DNA of 64,000 nt from Bartonella kosoyi. GTDB taxonomy: Bacteria > Pseudomonadota > Alphaproteobacteria > Rhizobiales > Rhizobiaceae. The notes beneath the pieces were generated by a model, which ran no database searches, was not told the DNA's origin, and worked only from the letters and a program-made list of their open reading frames with translations. The number at the start of each line of letters is the position of its first letter. Position 1 is the stretch's first letter. A program made the position numbers and the translations under genes. Below are positions 25,943 through 33,735 of this stretch, one piece after another. The DNA lies in the NCBI RefSeq assembly GCF_003606325.2, contig NZ_CP031843.2:1426001-1490000 (forward strand), given 5' to 3'.

Positions 25943-26219
25943 AACGTTTCCTCTCTTTCAAGTTGGCGCGCCGCGCTGAAATAATACGGATAACCTCTAT
26001 GCCATCTTTATCATCATGGACAGTATGTGCTACAAGGAGTAATAAAAAACCGTCCACAAGCCCTAAAGTTTGCCAACGATATTCTCCGTTTTCAATACGG
26101 TCTTGTTTAACCATGGCGAATGGGTCTGCAAAAACACGTGCTGCTATTTCAAAGCTTACACGATGCTTTCTAAGATTAATTTTTGCTTTAGCTTCATCCC
26201 ATTCAAATCTTATTTTCAT
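25920..26219 (-). CDS. brnT: BrnT-family toxin
   Basis: A small toxin with a RelE-like ribonuclease fold that blocks translation. The family pattern is clear: FEWDEAKAKINLRKHRVSFEIAARVFADP (landmarks WDEAKA, NLRKHRVSFE), RWQTLGLVDG, and the end IRIISARRANLKERKRYEE. 99 residues, normal length. ATG 26219 has no ribosome site but lies at the expected transcription start of the promoter at 26225-26253, so it may be leaderless. Confidence 0.92.
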   Translation of the reverse strand: MKIRFEWDEAKAKINLRKHRVSFEIAARVFADPFAMVKQDRIENGEYRWQTLGLVDGFLLLLVAHTVHDDKDGIEVIRIISARRANLKERKRYEEEISL

Positions 26220-26224
26220 ATCTT

Positions 26225-26253
26225 ATGTTAATACATTTATGTATGTATATCAA
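26225..26253 (-). promoter_or_regulatory. brnTA promoter with internal palindrome
   Basis: Minus strand: -35 TTGATA (26248-26253), 17-bp spacer, -10 TAACAT (26225-26230). The spacer contains ATACAT-TT-ATGTAT (26231-26244), a likely autoregulation site for BrnA. Confidence 0.55.
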
Positions 26254-26435
26254 GAGTTTTAAATACAAGACTGAGGTATCTATATAACACATCTTTTTTA
26301 TGAATAATTTATCAAATAAAATTATAATGCAATACTTTAAAAAACTGTGATTAATTAACTGAAATAATTTAAAAAATAGATAAATTATGCTAGGATTTTG
26401 TACATATTTAAATACAAATTTAAGGTAACTAAAAC

Positions 26436-26882
26436 ATGCTAAATAAAGTAATGTTAATTGGCTATTTAGGGGATGATCCCGAAAGCAAAACGATGACTTC
26501 TGGAGCAGAAATAGTCAATTTTCGTATGGCAACTTCTGAAAGCTATACCGATAAAAAGACCAATCAAAAAATAGATAAAACGGAATGGCATTCCATTGTG
26601 GTTTTTAATCCGCATTTGGCAAAAATTGCTCTTCAATACCTCCATAAAGGTTCAAAGGTTTACGTAGAAGGCAAATTACAAACCCGTAAATGGCAAGATA
26701 AAAATGGTCATGACCGTTACACAACAGAGATTGTTTTACCACAATACAAAGGCGAGTTGCATTTGCTTGATGCAAAGAAAGAGCAATCTGCGTCCTCTTC
26801 ATCTGTCACTTCTCAAAGTTATGCTATTGCTTCAGGTGCTGATGATTATGGCATATCTGCTCATGACAGCATGCCATTTTGA
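26436..26882 (+). CDS. ssb: Single-stranded DNA-binding protein
   Basis: Coats single-stranded DNA during phage replication and recombination. OB-fold pattern: LNKVMLIGYLGDDPESKTMTSG at the start, VNFRMATSESYTDK, KTEWHSIVVF, and GSKVYVEGKLQTRKWQDKNG. The 148 residues end HDSMPF, a version of the acidic tip that binds partner proteins. A prophage copy, distinct from the chromosomal ssb expected elsewhere. Works with the ERF and exonuclease pair. Confidence 0.93.
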   Translation: MLNKVMLIGYLGDDPESKTMTSGAEIVNFRMATSESYTDKKTNQKIDKTEWHSIVVFNPHLAKIALQYLHKGSKVYVEGKLQTRKWQDKNGHDRYTTEIVLPQYKGELHLLDAKKEQSASSSSVTSQSYAIASGADDYGISAHDSMPF

Positions 26883-26935
26883 TTAAAAAATAGAGCAAAA
26901 ATAAGAATGTGGATTTCCACAGATACGGGGGATGT

Positions 26936-27430
26936 ATGAGAAAGAAAGATGCCTACATTTCACAAGTGAAAGTACGTCAAGATCCTGTTAATCAATTGGC
27001 AATTGAAATGCGTGCTAAACGCTTCTGTTTGACCATAGAAGAGGCTAAAAATCCGCTTGCTGGGTCTTATGTTGGGCGGCTTTGTTTGCAAGGCGTTCTT
27101 ACTCAAGATCAGTATGATGCTGCGCAAAAATATCTTGAAGTGAAAAATGACTATTCGTGTGCAAAAGGTTTGCCAAGCGCTGTTTATGATGAAATGCCAT
27201 CATCTTCTGATGACAAAGCAAGAGAGAAGTGGGTTGAACGTGCAACAGAACAGTTCTGTAACATGCAAGAGGTAATCAAAGAAACACAATACCTCTATAA
27301 ACAGTATAATCTTTATGCAGCTCTACAATATCTTGTTGTAGAAGATCAAATATTACCACATCTTGTAAATTCATTGCAGATTGCTCTGAATGCGCTTCAT
27401 AAATATTTTGATAAAAAAAATAAATGGTAG
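26936..27430 (+). CDS. Hypothetical prophage protein, 164 aa
   Basis: Start MRKKDAYISQ at 26936, after GGGGGATGT; an in-frame ATG at 26909 lacks a ribosome site. The helical product has a conserved-looking part PLAGSYVGRLCLQGVLTQDQYDAAQKYLEV (landmark GRLCLQGVLTQDQYDAA), seen in hypothetical proteins between ssb and late genes in rhizobial prophages. It may be a late regulator or replication accessory; no firm family. Confidence 0.65.
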   Translation: MRKKDAYISQVKVRQDPVNQLAIEMRAKRFCLTIEEAKNPLAGSYVGRLCLQGVLTQDQYDAAQKYLEVKNDYSCAKGLPSAVYDEMPSSSDDKAREKWVERATEQFCNMQEVIKETQYLYKQYNLYAALQYLVVEDQILPHLVNSLQIALNALHKYFDKKNKW

Positions 27431-27525
27431 ATGTTTATTGTTCTTTTTCCATAAAAGCGTGAAAAGCTCTTGAAGAATATGCATTAGAATGTTATATTTT
27501 TATATAATATTAAAGGGAGTGTTTT

Positions 27526-27783
27526 ATGCACACAACAAAATTACGTAAGGTTGGTGGGTCTGTTATGCTCTCTATACCGCCGGCATTACTTGATGTTCTT
27601 CATCTTACTGAAAACACGCAAGTGGGTTTAGCTATTGATAATGGACGATTGATTGTAAAGCCACAGTCACTACCAAATTACACTCTTGAAGAATTGTTAG
27701 CGCAATGTAATCCTTCGGACGATTTTGCGGATGATGATATGGAATGGTTTGATGCTAAACCTGTTGGTAGAGAGCTGTTGTGA
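27526..27783 (+). CDS. mazE: MazE/PemI-type antitoxin
   Basis: An 85-residue AbrB-like (swapped-hairpin) DNA-binding antitoxin. The N-terminus TTKLRKVGGSVMLSIPPALLDVL is the MazE/ChpI pattern, and the acidic tail (SDDFADDDMEWF) would block the toxin. Ribosome site AAAGGGAG precedes ATG 27526; TATAAT at 27503-27508 is a likely -10 box. It overlaps mazF by 1 bp (TGATG). Confidence 0.9.
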   Translation: MHTTKLRKVGGSVMLSIPPALLDVLHLTENTQVGLAIDNGRLIVKPQSLPNYTLEELLAQCNPSDDFADDDMEWFDAKPVGRELL

Positions 27784-28115
27784 TGAAGCGAGGCGAAATT
27801 TGGCTTGTATCTCTTGATCCATCTTCGGGTTATGAACAAAAAGGAACGCGTCCTGTATTAATTGTGTCACCAGAGCCATTTAATCGTGTAACAAAAACAC
27901 CTATTGTCTTGCCTATTACAAGCGGAGGAAATTTTGCGAGAACCGCAGGGTTTGCTGTTTCATTAATGGGAGTGGGATTACATACAACAGGTGTGATACG
28001 TTGTGATCAACCACGTGCTCTCGATATAGCAGCGCGTCAGGGGAAGAGAATGGAAGCAGTTCCCCCCATGATTATGAACGAAGTCCTTGCTAAACTAGCA
28101 ACATTTCTTACGTAA
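27783..28115 (+). CDS. mazF: MazF/PemK-type endoribonuclease toxin
   Basis: Toxin that cuts RNA at short sequences. The 110 residues show KRGEIWLVSLDPSSGYEQKGTRPVLIVSP (landmarks RGEIWLV, GTRPVLIVSP), LPITSGGNFARTAGFAV, and DQPRALDIAARQG, typical of the ChpB/PemK branch. ATG 27783 overlaps the antitoxin stop. Probably a prophage stability or anti-phage module. Confidence 0.92.
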   Translation: MKRGEIWLVSLDPSSGYEQKGTRPVLIVSPEPFNRVTKTPIVLPITSGGNFARTAGFAVSLMGVGLHTTGVIRCDQPRALDIAARQGKRMEAVPPMIMNEVLAKLATFLT

Positions 28116-28186
28116 CTTCTTGCGGCATTTATGAGAATGTTGCCAAAGCAAGCGATATGACGTGAAACGTTTTTCTGTACAATTCG

Positions 28187-28212
28187 TTGTATTTGTATTA
28201 CAATGAATACAA
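28187..28212. promoter_or_regulatory. Inverted repeat before the RHH antitoxin
   Basis: TTGTATT (28187-28193) and AATACAA (28206-28212) form an inverted repeat 17 bp upstream of the antitoxin start; it is a likely autoregulatory operator. Confidence 0.45.
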
Positions 28213-28228
28213 AGATGAGGACTGCGTT

Positions 28229-28456
28229 ATGACGATATCTATTCGGTTGCCAAGTGATCTCGAAACACGTTTGAATAATTTAGCTGCTAAGACAGGACGT
28301 ACAAAGTCTTTTTATTTACGCGAGATTATTGAACGTGGAATAGAGGAAGCGGAGGATTATTATTTAGCTTCACAAGTAAGAGAGTGCGTTCAAAGGGGAG
28401 AGGGTACTTTTTATAGCTCTGAAGAGGTGAGGAAAGAGCTTGGCTTGGACGATTAG
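28229..28456 (+). CDS. relB: RelB-type RHH antitoxin, toxin lost
   Basis: A 75-residue ribbon-helix-helix protein: TISIRLPSDLETRLNNLAAKTGRTKSFYLREII, with the DNA-binding strand SIRLP and helix GRTKSFYL, as in RelB/DinJ-type antitoxins. Start at ATG 28229 with a GAGGAC ribosome site. The partner toxin normally overlaps its end; here only a fragment of relE remains, so this is an orphan antitoxin that may still repress its own promoter or neutralise related toxins. Confidence 0.82.
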   Translation: MTISIRLPSDLETRLNNLAAKTGRTKSFYLREIIERGIEEAEDYYLASQVRECVQRGEGTFYSSEEVRKELGLDD

Positions 28457-28517
28457 ATATGAAAAACTAAGAAAAAATTTGCATAAATGTTTTTTAGAAA
28501 AATTTACAACTGCTTAG
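28440..28517 (+). pseudogene. Truncated relE toxin remnant
   Basis: Starting at TTG 28440 and overlapping the antitoxin end by 17 bp, the frame reads (M)AWTIRYEKLRKNLHK before turning into unrelated sequence and a stop at 28515-28517. AWTI.YEK is the typical RelE start, and the overlap with relB is the usual arrangement. Only about 15 of roughly 90 residues remain. It ends 3 bp from the last stop of the convergent cargo gene region, which probably replaced the rest. Confidence 0.65.
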
Positions 28518-28520
28518 ATA

Positions 28521-28727
28521 TCATAACAGATACTGTATCAAGTGTCCGTAAGATCTGTCGAAATTAAAATATTTATTTTTAAAAATCGCCTCTCGCATTT
28601 GAATATTAAACTGTCTGCTTTCTTCGTTGGAAGCCTCTTTCAATGTTTTCATTTTTTCAGCACTGAAGATTATATTTAGCTTCTCTTGTCCTATAAGTGT
28701 ATTCCAATAGCTTAACCTATCATAGCA
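28521..28727 (-). pseudogene. Possible frameshifted 3' end of the cargo gene
   Basis: Directly after the stop of the 338-residue gene, the next frame stays open for about 68 codons (CYDRLSYWNTLIGQEKL..., ending HLIQYLL). Composition and charge continue the style of the upstream protein, and there is no ATG near its beginning. One extra base at about 28731 would explain the break. Alternatively the 338-residue protein simply ends here. Confidence 0.4.
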
Positions 28728-29736
28728 TTGATTTAATTCTTTCTATTGCTCCTAGTTGATAAGCTCTCTCAAATGTTGGAATATCTTCAGAATTTTGTAG
28801 ATTATCTTTTTCTTTATACTCATTTAGTCGCCATTTCACCTCGTCGGCAGAGCAATCCTCATCTAAAGCAATATATCCTTCTGTAACAGCTTCAAGAAGA
28901 CTCTTATAATAAATAAACTTTTTTCTTGCTGCTTTATAAATATCGGAAATGTTATTTAACAACACTAGAAGTTCCTTTTTACAAATTAAAAGGGATTCGT
29001 ACTTAGGGACCAGATGGTATGGGAATTCTAGTATCTCTTCTATCTCTTCATATTCTGTATTTTTAGATATATTACGCCAGTAGATTTCCATAGATGTTAG
29101 CTCTTTATATACTCCTTTAGATTTGTCTTCTTGTTGTTGTTCATACAGAGACGCGATCATATCATCAACTACATATAGCCACCAATGCAACAACAACATT
29201 GTAGGCTTATGACATGTTTTTTCTGTAAGTGGATCTATGAACTTTTCAACAACTATCCCATTTTTTTTCATTAATCGCATTGCTTTTAGATAAGTTTTCT
29301 TAAAAATAGGGTGGGTGTGCATCATTAAAGCGTTGATTTTTTCGTTGTACTCAGGAGTAAGCTCTGTTTCTAGAGCTTTCTCATAGAGAAACAATATTTC
29401 TTTATATTCTTGAGTACAGATATCTTTTATGATGGGATGGTGGTGTTTACAATCTTCATCTATCATCATTGGATGTTTTATTCTTAGTATATCCCTTTCC
29501 CACAGCCTAATTTCTGTATTCCATTGCTTAATCCATTTTCGCGATATTTCTTGAGCCTTCTTTAAAAGACTTATATCCGATTTCGTAATTTGTTCTTTGT
29601 ATACTTCTATTTCTCGATCTTTCTGTTCCTGAAGTAACTCGAATTGTTCTTCATAGTCATTCATTCTTAAATAGCCCCTAAAAGACAGCAAAGTTGCTAT
29701 TATTAATATTCCTCCTATGACTATGATTATTTCCAT
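28720..29736 (-). CDS. Membrane-anchored coiled-coil protein, unknown
   Basis: A 338-residue protein I do not recognise. Residues 3-18 (IIIVIGGILIIATLLS) form one N-terminal transmembrane helix, followed by a charged coiled coil (about 27-75) and a long helical, mostly soluble domain with HHHPIIKDICTQEYKEI and LLLHWWLYVVDDMI. It faces against all neighbours, sits between toxin-antitoxin genes and the terminase, and is more AT-rich than the late genes, which together look like a cargo (moron) gene. Another open stretch in the next frame follows its stop (28521-28727), so the 3' end may be frameshifted. Superinfection exclusion or defence is a guess. Confidence 0.7.
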   Translation of the reverse strand: MEIIIVIGGILIIATLLSFRGYLRMNDYEEQFELLQEQKDREIEVYKEQITKSDISLLKKAQEISRKWIKQWNTEIRLWERDILRIKHPMMIDEDCKHHHPIIKDICTQEYKEILFLYEKALETELTPEYNEKINALMMHTHPIFKKTYLKAMRLMKKNGIVVEKFIDPLTEKTCHKPTMLLLHWWLYVVDDMIASLYEQQQEDKSKGVYKELTSMEIYWRNISKNTEYEEIEEILEFPYHLVPKYESLLICKKELLVLLNNISDIYKAARKKFIYYKSLLEAVTEGYIALDEDCSADEVKWRLNEYKEKDNLQNSEDIPTFERAYQLGAIERIKSML

Positions 29737-29884
29737 TATTCCCCCCGCTTTTTGCTAATCAATAACTTTGCGCTTCCATATAATTGATTCGTTTAGAAGG
29801 TACAATTGTGAGGTGTTGCTTGGTGCTAAAGACACTATATTTAGGTAATAAAATAAAAAAATATACAATATCGTGATTTTTTTG

Positions 29885-29913
29885 TTGACATGGTGTGAAT
29901 AATGGTGTTTTAT
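29885..29913 (+). promoter_or_regulatory. Candidate late promoter
   Basis: TTGACA (29885-29890), 17 bp, TTTTAT (29908-29913), pointing towards the terminase genes. The -35 is consensus, the -10 is weak. It lies about 90 bp before a terminator-like hairpin. The stretch 29737-30047 otherwise shows no gene; a minus-strand frame across it overlaps the small terminase gene and looks like a shadow. Confidence 0.3.
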
Positions 29914-30002
29914 GGTGCTGCTGTACTGGTCGAATTGCGTCTAAAATTACAGCAGAGAATTCCTCGTCAACTCCTTTTATTAAATTGACATGATGATTTA
30001 GA

Positions 30003-30026
30003 GCCCTGCGTTTTGCGGGGTTTTTT
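30003..30026 (+). terminator. Intrinsic terminator ahead of the late genes
   Basis: CCCTGC / GCGGGG stem (one wobble) with a short T-rich loop and a six-T tail, 20 bp before the small terminase start. It ends leftover rightward transcription or, if the promoter at 29885 is real, must be read through for late expression. Confidence 0.6.
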
Positions 30027-30047
30027 GTTATTTGGAGAAAGTATTTT

Positions 30048-30374
30048 ATGACAGCGAAAAATACAAAGCAGGCTCCACAATCCAAAAAAATGCCACCAAA
30101 GGCGGGGCAAGGGCGGGTTAAAGGCGTTCCCAATAAAACAACACGTCTTTTGAAAGAGGCTGTGCTTAAAGCAGCAGAGCGTGCTGGTAAAAAATATGGT
30201 GATGATGGTTTGATCTCTTATCTGGAAAAGCAGGCAATAAGATGCCCTGCGGCTTATTTAGCGTTGCTTGGGAAGATCTTGCCCTTGCAAGTGACGGGGG
30301 AAGATGGGGGCGCCATTAAGATGATAGGGCGTGTGGAAATAGCGCCTTTGGTTCATGACAACAAGACAGATTAA
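30048..30374 (+). CDS. Terminase small subunit (putative)
   Basis: A 108-residue basic protein directly before the large terminase and overlapping it by 20 bp. The N-terminus is lysine-rich with GQGRVKGVPNKTTRLLKEAVLKAAERAG (landmark GRVKGVPNKTT), a pattern common in small proteins ahead of PBSX-type terminases. It would recognise phage DNA for packaging. Assignment rests on position and composition more than on domain detail. Confidence 0.65.
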   Translation: MTAKNTKQAPQSKKMPPKAGQGRVKGVPNKTTRLLKEAVLKAAERAGKKYGDDGLISYLEKQAIRCPAAYLALLGKILPLQVTGEDGGAIKMIGRVEIAPLVHDNKTD

Positions 30375-31680
30375 GATTGTACCAAAACTTATCCCTATTT
30401 TTACAGGGGATGCTTTGGTACGAGCGGCTTGGGGTGGACGAGGCTCTGGGAAGACAAGATCATTTGCCTTAATGGCTGCTTTAAAAGGCTATCAATTTGG
30501 CATGCAGGGAATATCAGGGACTATTCTTTGTGCACGTCAGTTTCAAAATTCGCTTGCAGAAAGTTCTTTAGAGGAGATTAAGCGCGCCATTGAAGCCCAT
30601 GACTTTTTAAGGGACTATTACAAGGTTGGAGAGGCTTCGATTAAATCAAATGATGGTCGTATAGCGTTTCAGTTTTCTGGACTAGACCGCAATATAGCCA
30701 GTATCAAATCCATGGGGCGTATTTTGCTCTGTTGGGTTGATGAGGCAGAGCCCGTTACTGAGACAGCTTGGCAGACGCTTATACCGACTTTACGTGAAGA
30801 GGGAGAGGATTGGAGAGCAGAGTTATGGGTCACATGGAACCCGTTGCGAGATAATGCACCGGTTGAAAGGCGGTTTCGGTTTTCAGACAATGAAGCTATT
30901 AAGCGTGTAAAGATCAATTGGTCAGACAATCCGAAGTTTCCTAAGATCTTGAATGAAGCGCGGCTTGATGATTTGAGAAACCGCCCCGAGACTTATAAGC
31001 ATATATGGGAAGGGGCTTATCTTACAGCGGTTCAGGGCGCTTACTATCAAAAGGAAATGTTGGCAGCCGAGCAAGAGGGGCGGATAGGGCGTGTTGCGCG
31101 TGATCCTTTAATGCAGATACGGGCATTTTGGGATATTGGGGGCACAGGAGCCAAGGCAGATGCAACAGCGATATGGATAGCACAATTTGTAGGTAGAGAG
31201 ATCAGAGTGCTTGATTATTACGAAGCGCAAGGGCAGCCGTTATCCGAGCATATCGGTTGGTTGCGTCACAATGGCTATGAGAAGGCATTAATGGTTCTCC
31301 CCCATGATGGGGCAACAAGAGACCGTGTGCACAACGTGAGTTTTGAGAGTGCTTTAAATGATGCGGGTTTTGAAACGCAAGTCATCCCTAATCAAGGGGC
31401 TGGTGCTGTCAAAATGCGTATCGAGGCAGTGCGACGTATTTTGCCTTCAGTTTGGTTTCATGAGGAGACGACTGTAGCGGGGCGTAAGGCACTCAATTGG
31501 TATCACGAGAAGTGGGATGAGAAGCGGGGTATTGGTTTGGGGGCAGAGCATGATTGGTCCAGTCATGGTGCGGATGCCTTTGGATTGATGTGCATTGTTT
31601 ATGAAGCACCACGCATTAAACCGCAACAAGAACGTTATCGCGCTATAGAAAGAGAAGCGGCATCATGGATGGCATTCTAG
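30355..31680 (+). CDS. terL: Terminase large subunit (PBSX type)
   Basis: The packaging motor. Walker A GGRGSGKTR at residues 27-35, Walker B LLCWVDEAE at 124-132, and the coupling motif WVTWNPL. The C-terminal nuclease shows FWDIGGTGAKADATAIWI (landmark DIGGTGAKADA), VLPHDGATRD and WSSHGADAFG with the metal-binding aspartates. 441 residues, full length, so both ATPase and nuclease appear intact. It cuts concatemers and fills the P22-type procapsid. Confidence 0.93.
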   Translation: MTTRQIKIVPKLIPIFTGDALVRAAWGGRGSGKTRSFALMAALKGYQFGMQGISGTILCARQFQNSLAESSLEEIKRAIEAHDFLRDYYKVGEASIKSNDGRIAFQFSGLDRNIASIKSMGRILLCWVDEAEPVTETAWQTLIPTLREEGEDWRAELWVTWNPLRDNAPVERRFRFSDNEAIKRVKINWSDNPKFPKILNEARLDDLRNRPETYKHIWEGAYLTAVQGAYYQKEMLAAEQEGRIGRVARDPLMQIRAFWDIGGTGAKADATAIWIAQFVGREIRVLDYYEAQGQPLSEHIGWLRHNGYEKALMVLPHDGATRDRVHNVSFESALNDAGFETQVIPNQGAGAVKMRIEAVRRILPSVWFHEETTVAGRKALNWYHEKWDEKRGIGLGAEHDWSSHGADAFGLMCIVYEAPRIKPQQERYRAIEREAASWMAF

Positions 31681-33719
31681 GTTATAACTCTAAAAAAACG
31701 ACAGATTTTGATGAATATGAACTCTATAGGCGCTTAAAATCTTGGTATAAAGAAGATGTTGAACACGTCAATGAATGGCGTGAACAAGCGCGTGAAGATT
31801 TTGATTTTTATAATGGTCGTCAATGGGCTGAAGAAGATCTTGCGGTTTTGAAAGCACAACGCCGCCCTGTTATGACCTTTAACCGTATTGCCCCCCTTGT
31901 TAACGCAATTGTTGGGGCTGAGCGTAATAACAAGCGTGAAGTACAGTTTCAACCAAGGCAAGCAGGAGCCGCAATATCCAATGAATTACTCACTGGAGCA
32001 GCAGAATGGTTTCGTGATGAGGCAGAAGCGGAATATGCCGATTCCGATGCTTTTCAAGATATGGTCATTTGCGGCATGGGCTGGACAGATACACGGCTTG
32101 ATTATGAAACAGAACCTGAAGGAATTCCTGCTGTCCAGCGTTTAGATCCACTGAAAATGGTATGGGATGCCAATGCCGTAAGACCCAATCTCATTGATGC
32201 GCAGCGTATGTGGTATGTTGATCGTAAACCCATTGAGGATGCTAAAAGTCTTTTTCCTAATGTGGCAGTTGAAGATCTCCATGCTGATTGGACAACAGAT
32301 AATACAACCGCTTGTGAGGAGTATCATGTCTCACTTGATGCTTATAATGATCATGCCAATGCAGATTCTTTATCACAGTCGGCTTTTGAAAAAAGCTATG
32401 TTACGCTGGTTGAATGCCGTTGGTTTGAATATGAAGCTTATTTCAAGGCACCTGATCTTCAAACAGGACAGATGCGCAGTTATAGTAAACAAGAGTTTGA
32501 ACAGCTTCAAAGGGTTTCACCACAACTACAAGGGGTGCGTTTTAATAAAAAGGTGGTCAAGCGGGCTTTTCTGGGACGGCGTCTTTTAGCAAAGCCTGAT
32601 AAACCTTTAGCACCAGATGGACAGCTTGGCTGGGAATGTATCACAGGCACACTGGATAAGCTTAAAAACCAGTTTTACGGGATTGTTCGCCCCGCAAAAG
32701 ATCCGCAAAAATGGTCGAATAAATATTTTAGCCAAGTCATGTATATTTTAAACAGTCAAGCCAAAGGTGGTTTGATGGCAGAACGTGGAGCTTTTGATGA
32801 TGAGCGCCAAGCATTAGAAAATTGGACACGAACCGATACGATTACGTGGGTTAAAAACGGGGCGCTTACAGGAGGAAAAATCCAACCAAAGCCAAGTGCA
32901 CAATTCCCTAATGGCTTTTTTCAGTTGTTTAATGAATCGCGTGAAGCAATAACACATGTCACAGGATTGTCGGCAGAGTTTATAGGCACAAGAGAGGTTA
33001 ATCAAGCGAATGTGTTAGAAAATACACGCCGGCAATCAACGCTTAATTTGCTTGCGGGCTTATTTGATAATCTTAAGCTTTATCGATGTCGACAGGGAAA
33101 GATTATCCTTTATCTGATTCAAAACTATCTTTCCGATGGGCGTTTGGTTCGAATTTCTGGACCAGAAAATGCGCAGTATGTTCCATTAACACGTGAAGCT
33201 GTCACAACGCTTGAATACGACATTATTGTCGATGATTCACCAACAAGCCCCAATGAAAAAGAGAGAACTTTTGCGGCAATTACGCAAATGTTGCCGTTGC
33301 TTGGTGGTTTCTTAACACCGGAGATGATTCCAGATCTTTTAAAGCTTTCTCCACTACCGGCAACATTGGTGGCAAATTTAACAGCAAAAGCCCAGCAGGC
33401 ACAACAAGAACAACAACAGCAGCAAATGATGCAACAAAACCAAGGAGCACAATTAACTCCAGAGCAACAAGCAAAGATTGCTGCTCTCCAGCAAGAAGCA
33501 CAAGCAAAGGGCACACTTTATCAACTTGATGCACAACAAAAGCAGGTAGCGTTGCAGCAGAAAAATATTGAACTTTTCTTGAAACAAGAACAAGCCCGCA
33601 TGCAGCTAGAACTTCAACAGGCAAAAAATGAGATAGCGCAGCGCGACCTAGAGCGAAAGGCGTATCGAGCGCAGTTGGAACAGTATCGAGCAACAACAGC
33701 AAGAGCGCAAATCTATTAA
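31665..33719 (+). CDS. P22-like portal protein
   Basis: A 684-residue portal, the 12-fold ring through which DNA passes. The large size and the start region (DFDFYNGRQWAEEDLAVLKAQRRPVMTFNRI..VNAIVGAERNNK, landmarks FYNGRQW, RPVMTFNRI) fit the P22-type portal family rather than the shorter HK97 type. The C-terminal 130 residues are a glutamine-rich helix (QQEQQQQQMMQQ), like the P22 portal barrel. It overlaps terL by 16 bp. Confidence 0.9.
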   Translation: MDGILGYNSKKTTDFDEYELYRRLKSWYKEDVEHVNEWREQAREDFDFYNGRQWAEEDLAVLKAQRRPVMTFNRIAPLVNAIVGAERNNKREVQFQPRQAGAAISNELLTGAAEWFRDEAEAEYADSDAFQDMVICGMGWTDTRLDYETEPEGIPAVQRLDPLKMVWDANAVRPNLIDAQRMWYVDRKPIEDAKSLFPNVAVEDLHADWTTDNTTACEEYHVSLDAYNDHANADSLSQSAFEKSYVTLVECRWFEYEAYFKAPDLQTGQMRSYSKQEFEQLQRVSPQLQGVRFNKKVVKRAFLGRRLLAKPDKPLAPDGQLGWECITGTLDKLKNQFYGIVRPAKDPQKWSNKYFSQVMYILNSQAKGGLMAERGAFDDERQALENWTRTDTITWVKNGALTGGKIQPKPSAQFPNGFFQLFNESREAITHVTGLSAEFIGTREVNQANVLENTRRQSTLNLLAGLFDNLKLYRCRQGKIILYLIQNYLSDGRLVRISGPENAQYVPLTREAVTTLEYDIIVDDSPTSPNEKERTFAAITQMLPLLGGFLTPEMIPDLLKLSPLPATLVANLTAKAQQAQQEQQQQQMMQQNQGAQLTPEQQAKIAALQQEAQAKGTLYQLDAQQKQVALQQKNIELFLKQEQARMQLELQQAKNEIAQRDLERKAYRAQLEQYRATTARAQIY

Positions 33720-33735
33720 AGGAGCAAAAGAGAAT

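Noticed and set aside
29759-30133. 124-residue minus-strand frame before the terminase
   Set aside because: It overlaps the small terminase gene start and the terminator antisense, lacks a ribosome site and has no recognisable domain.
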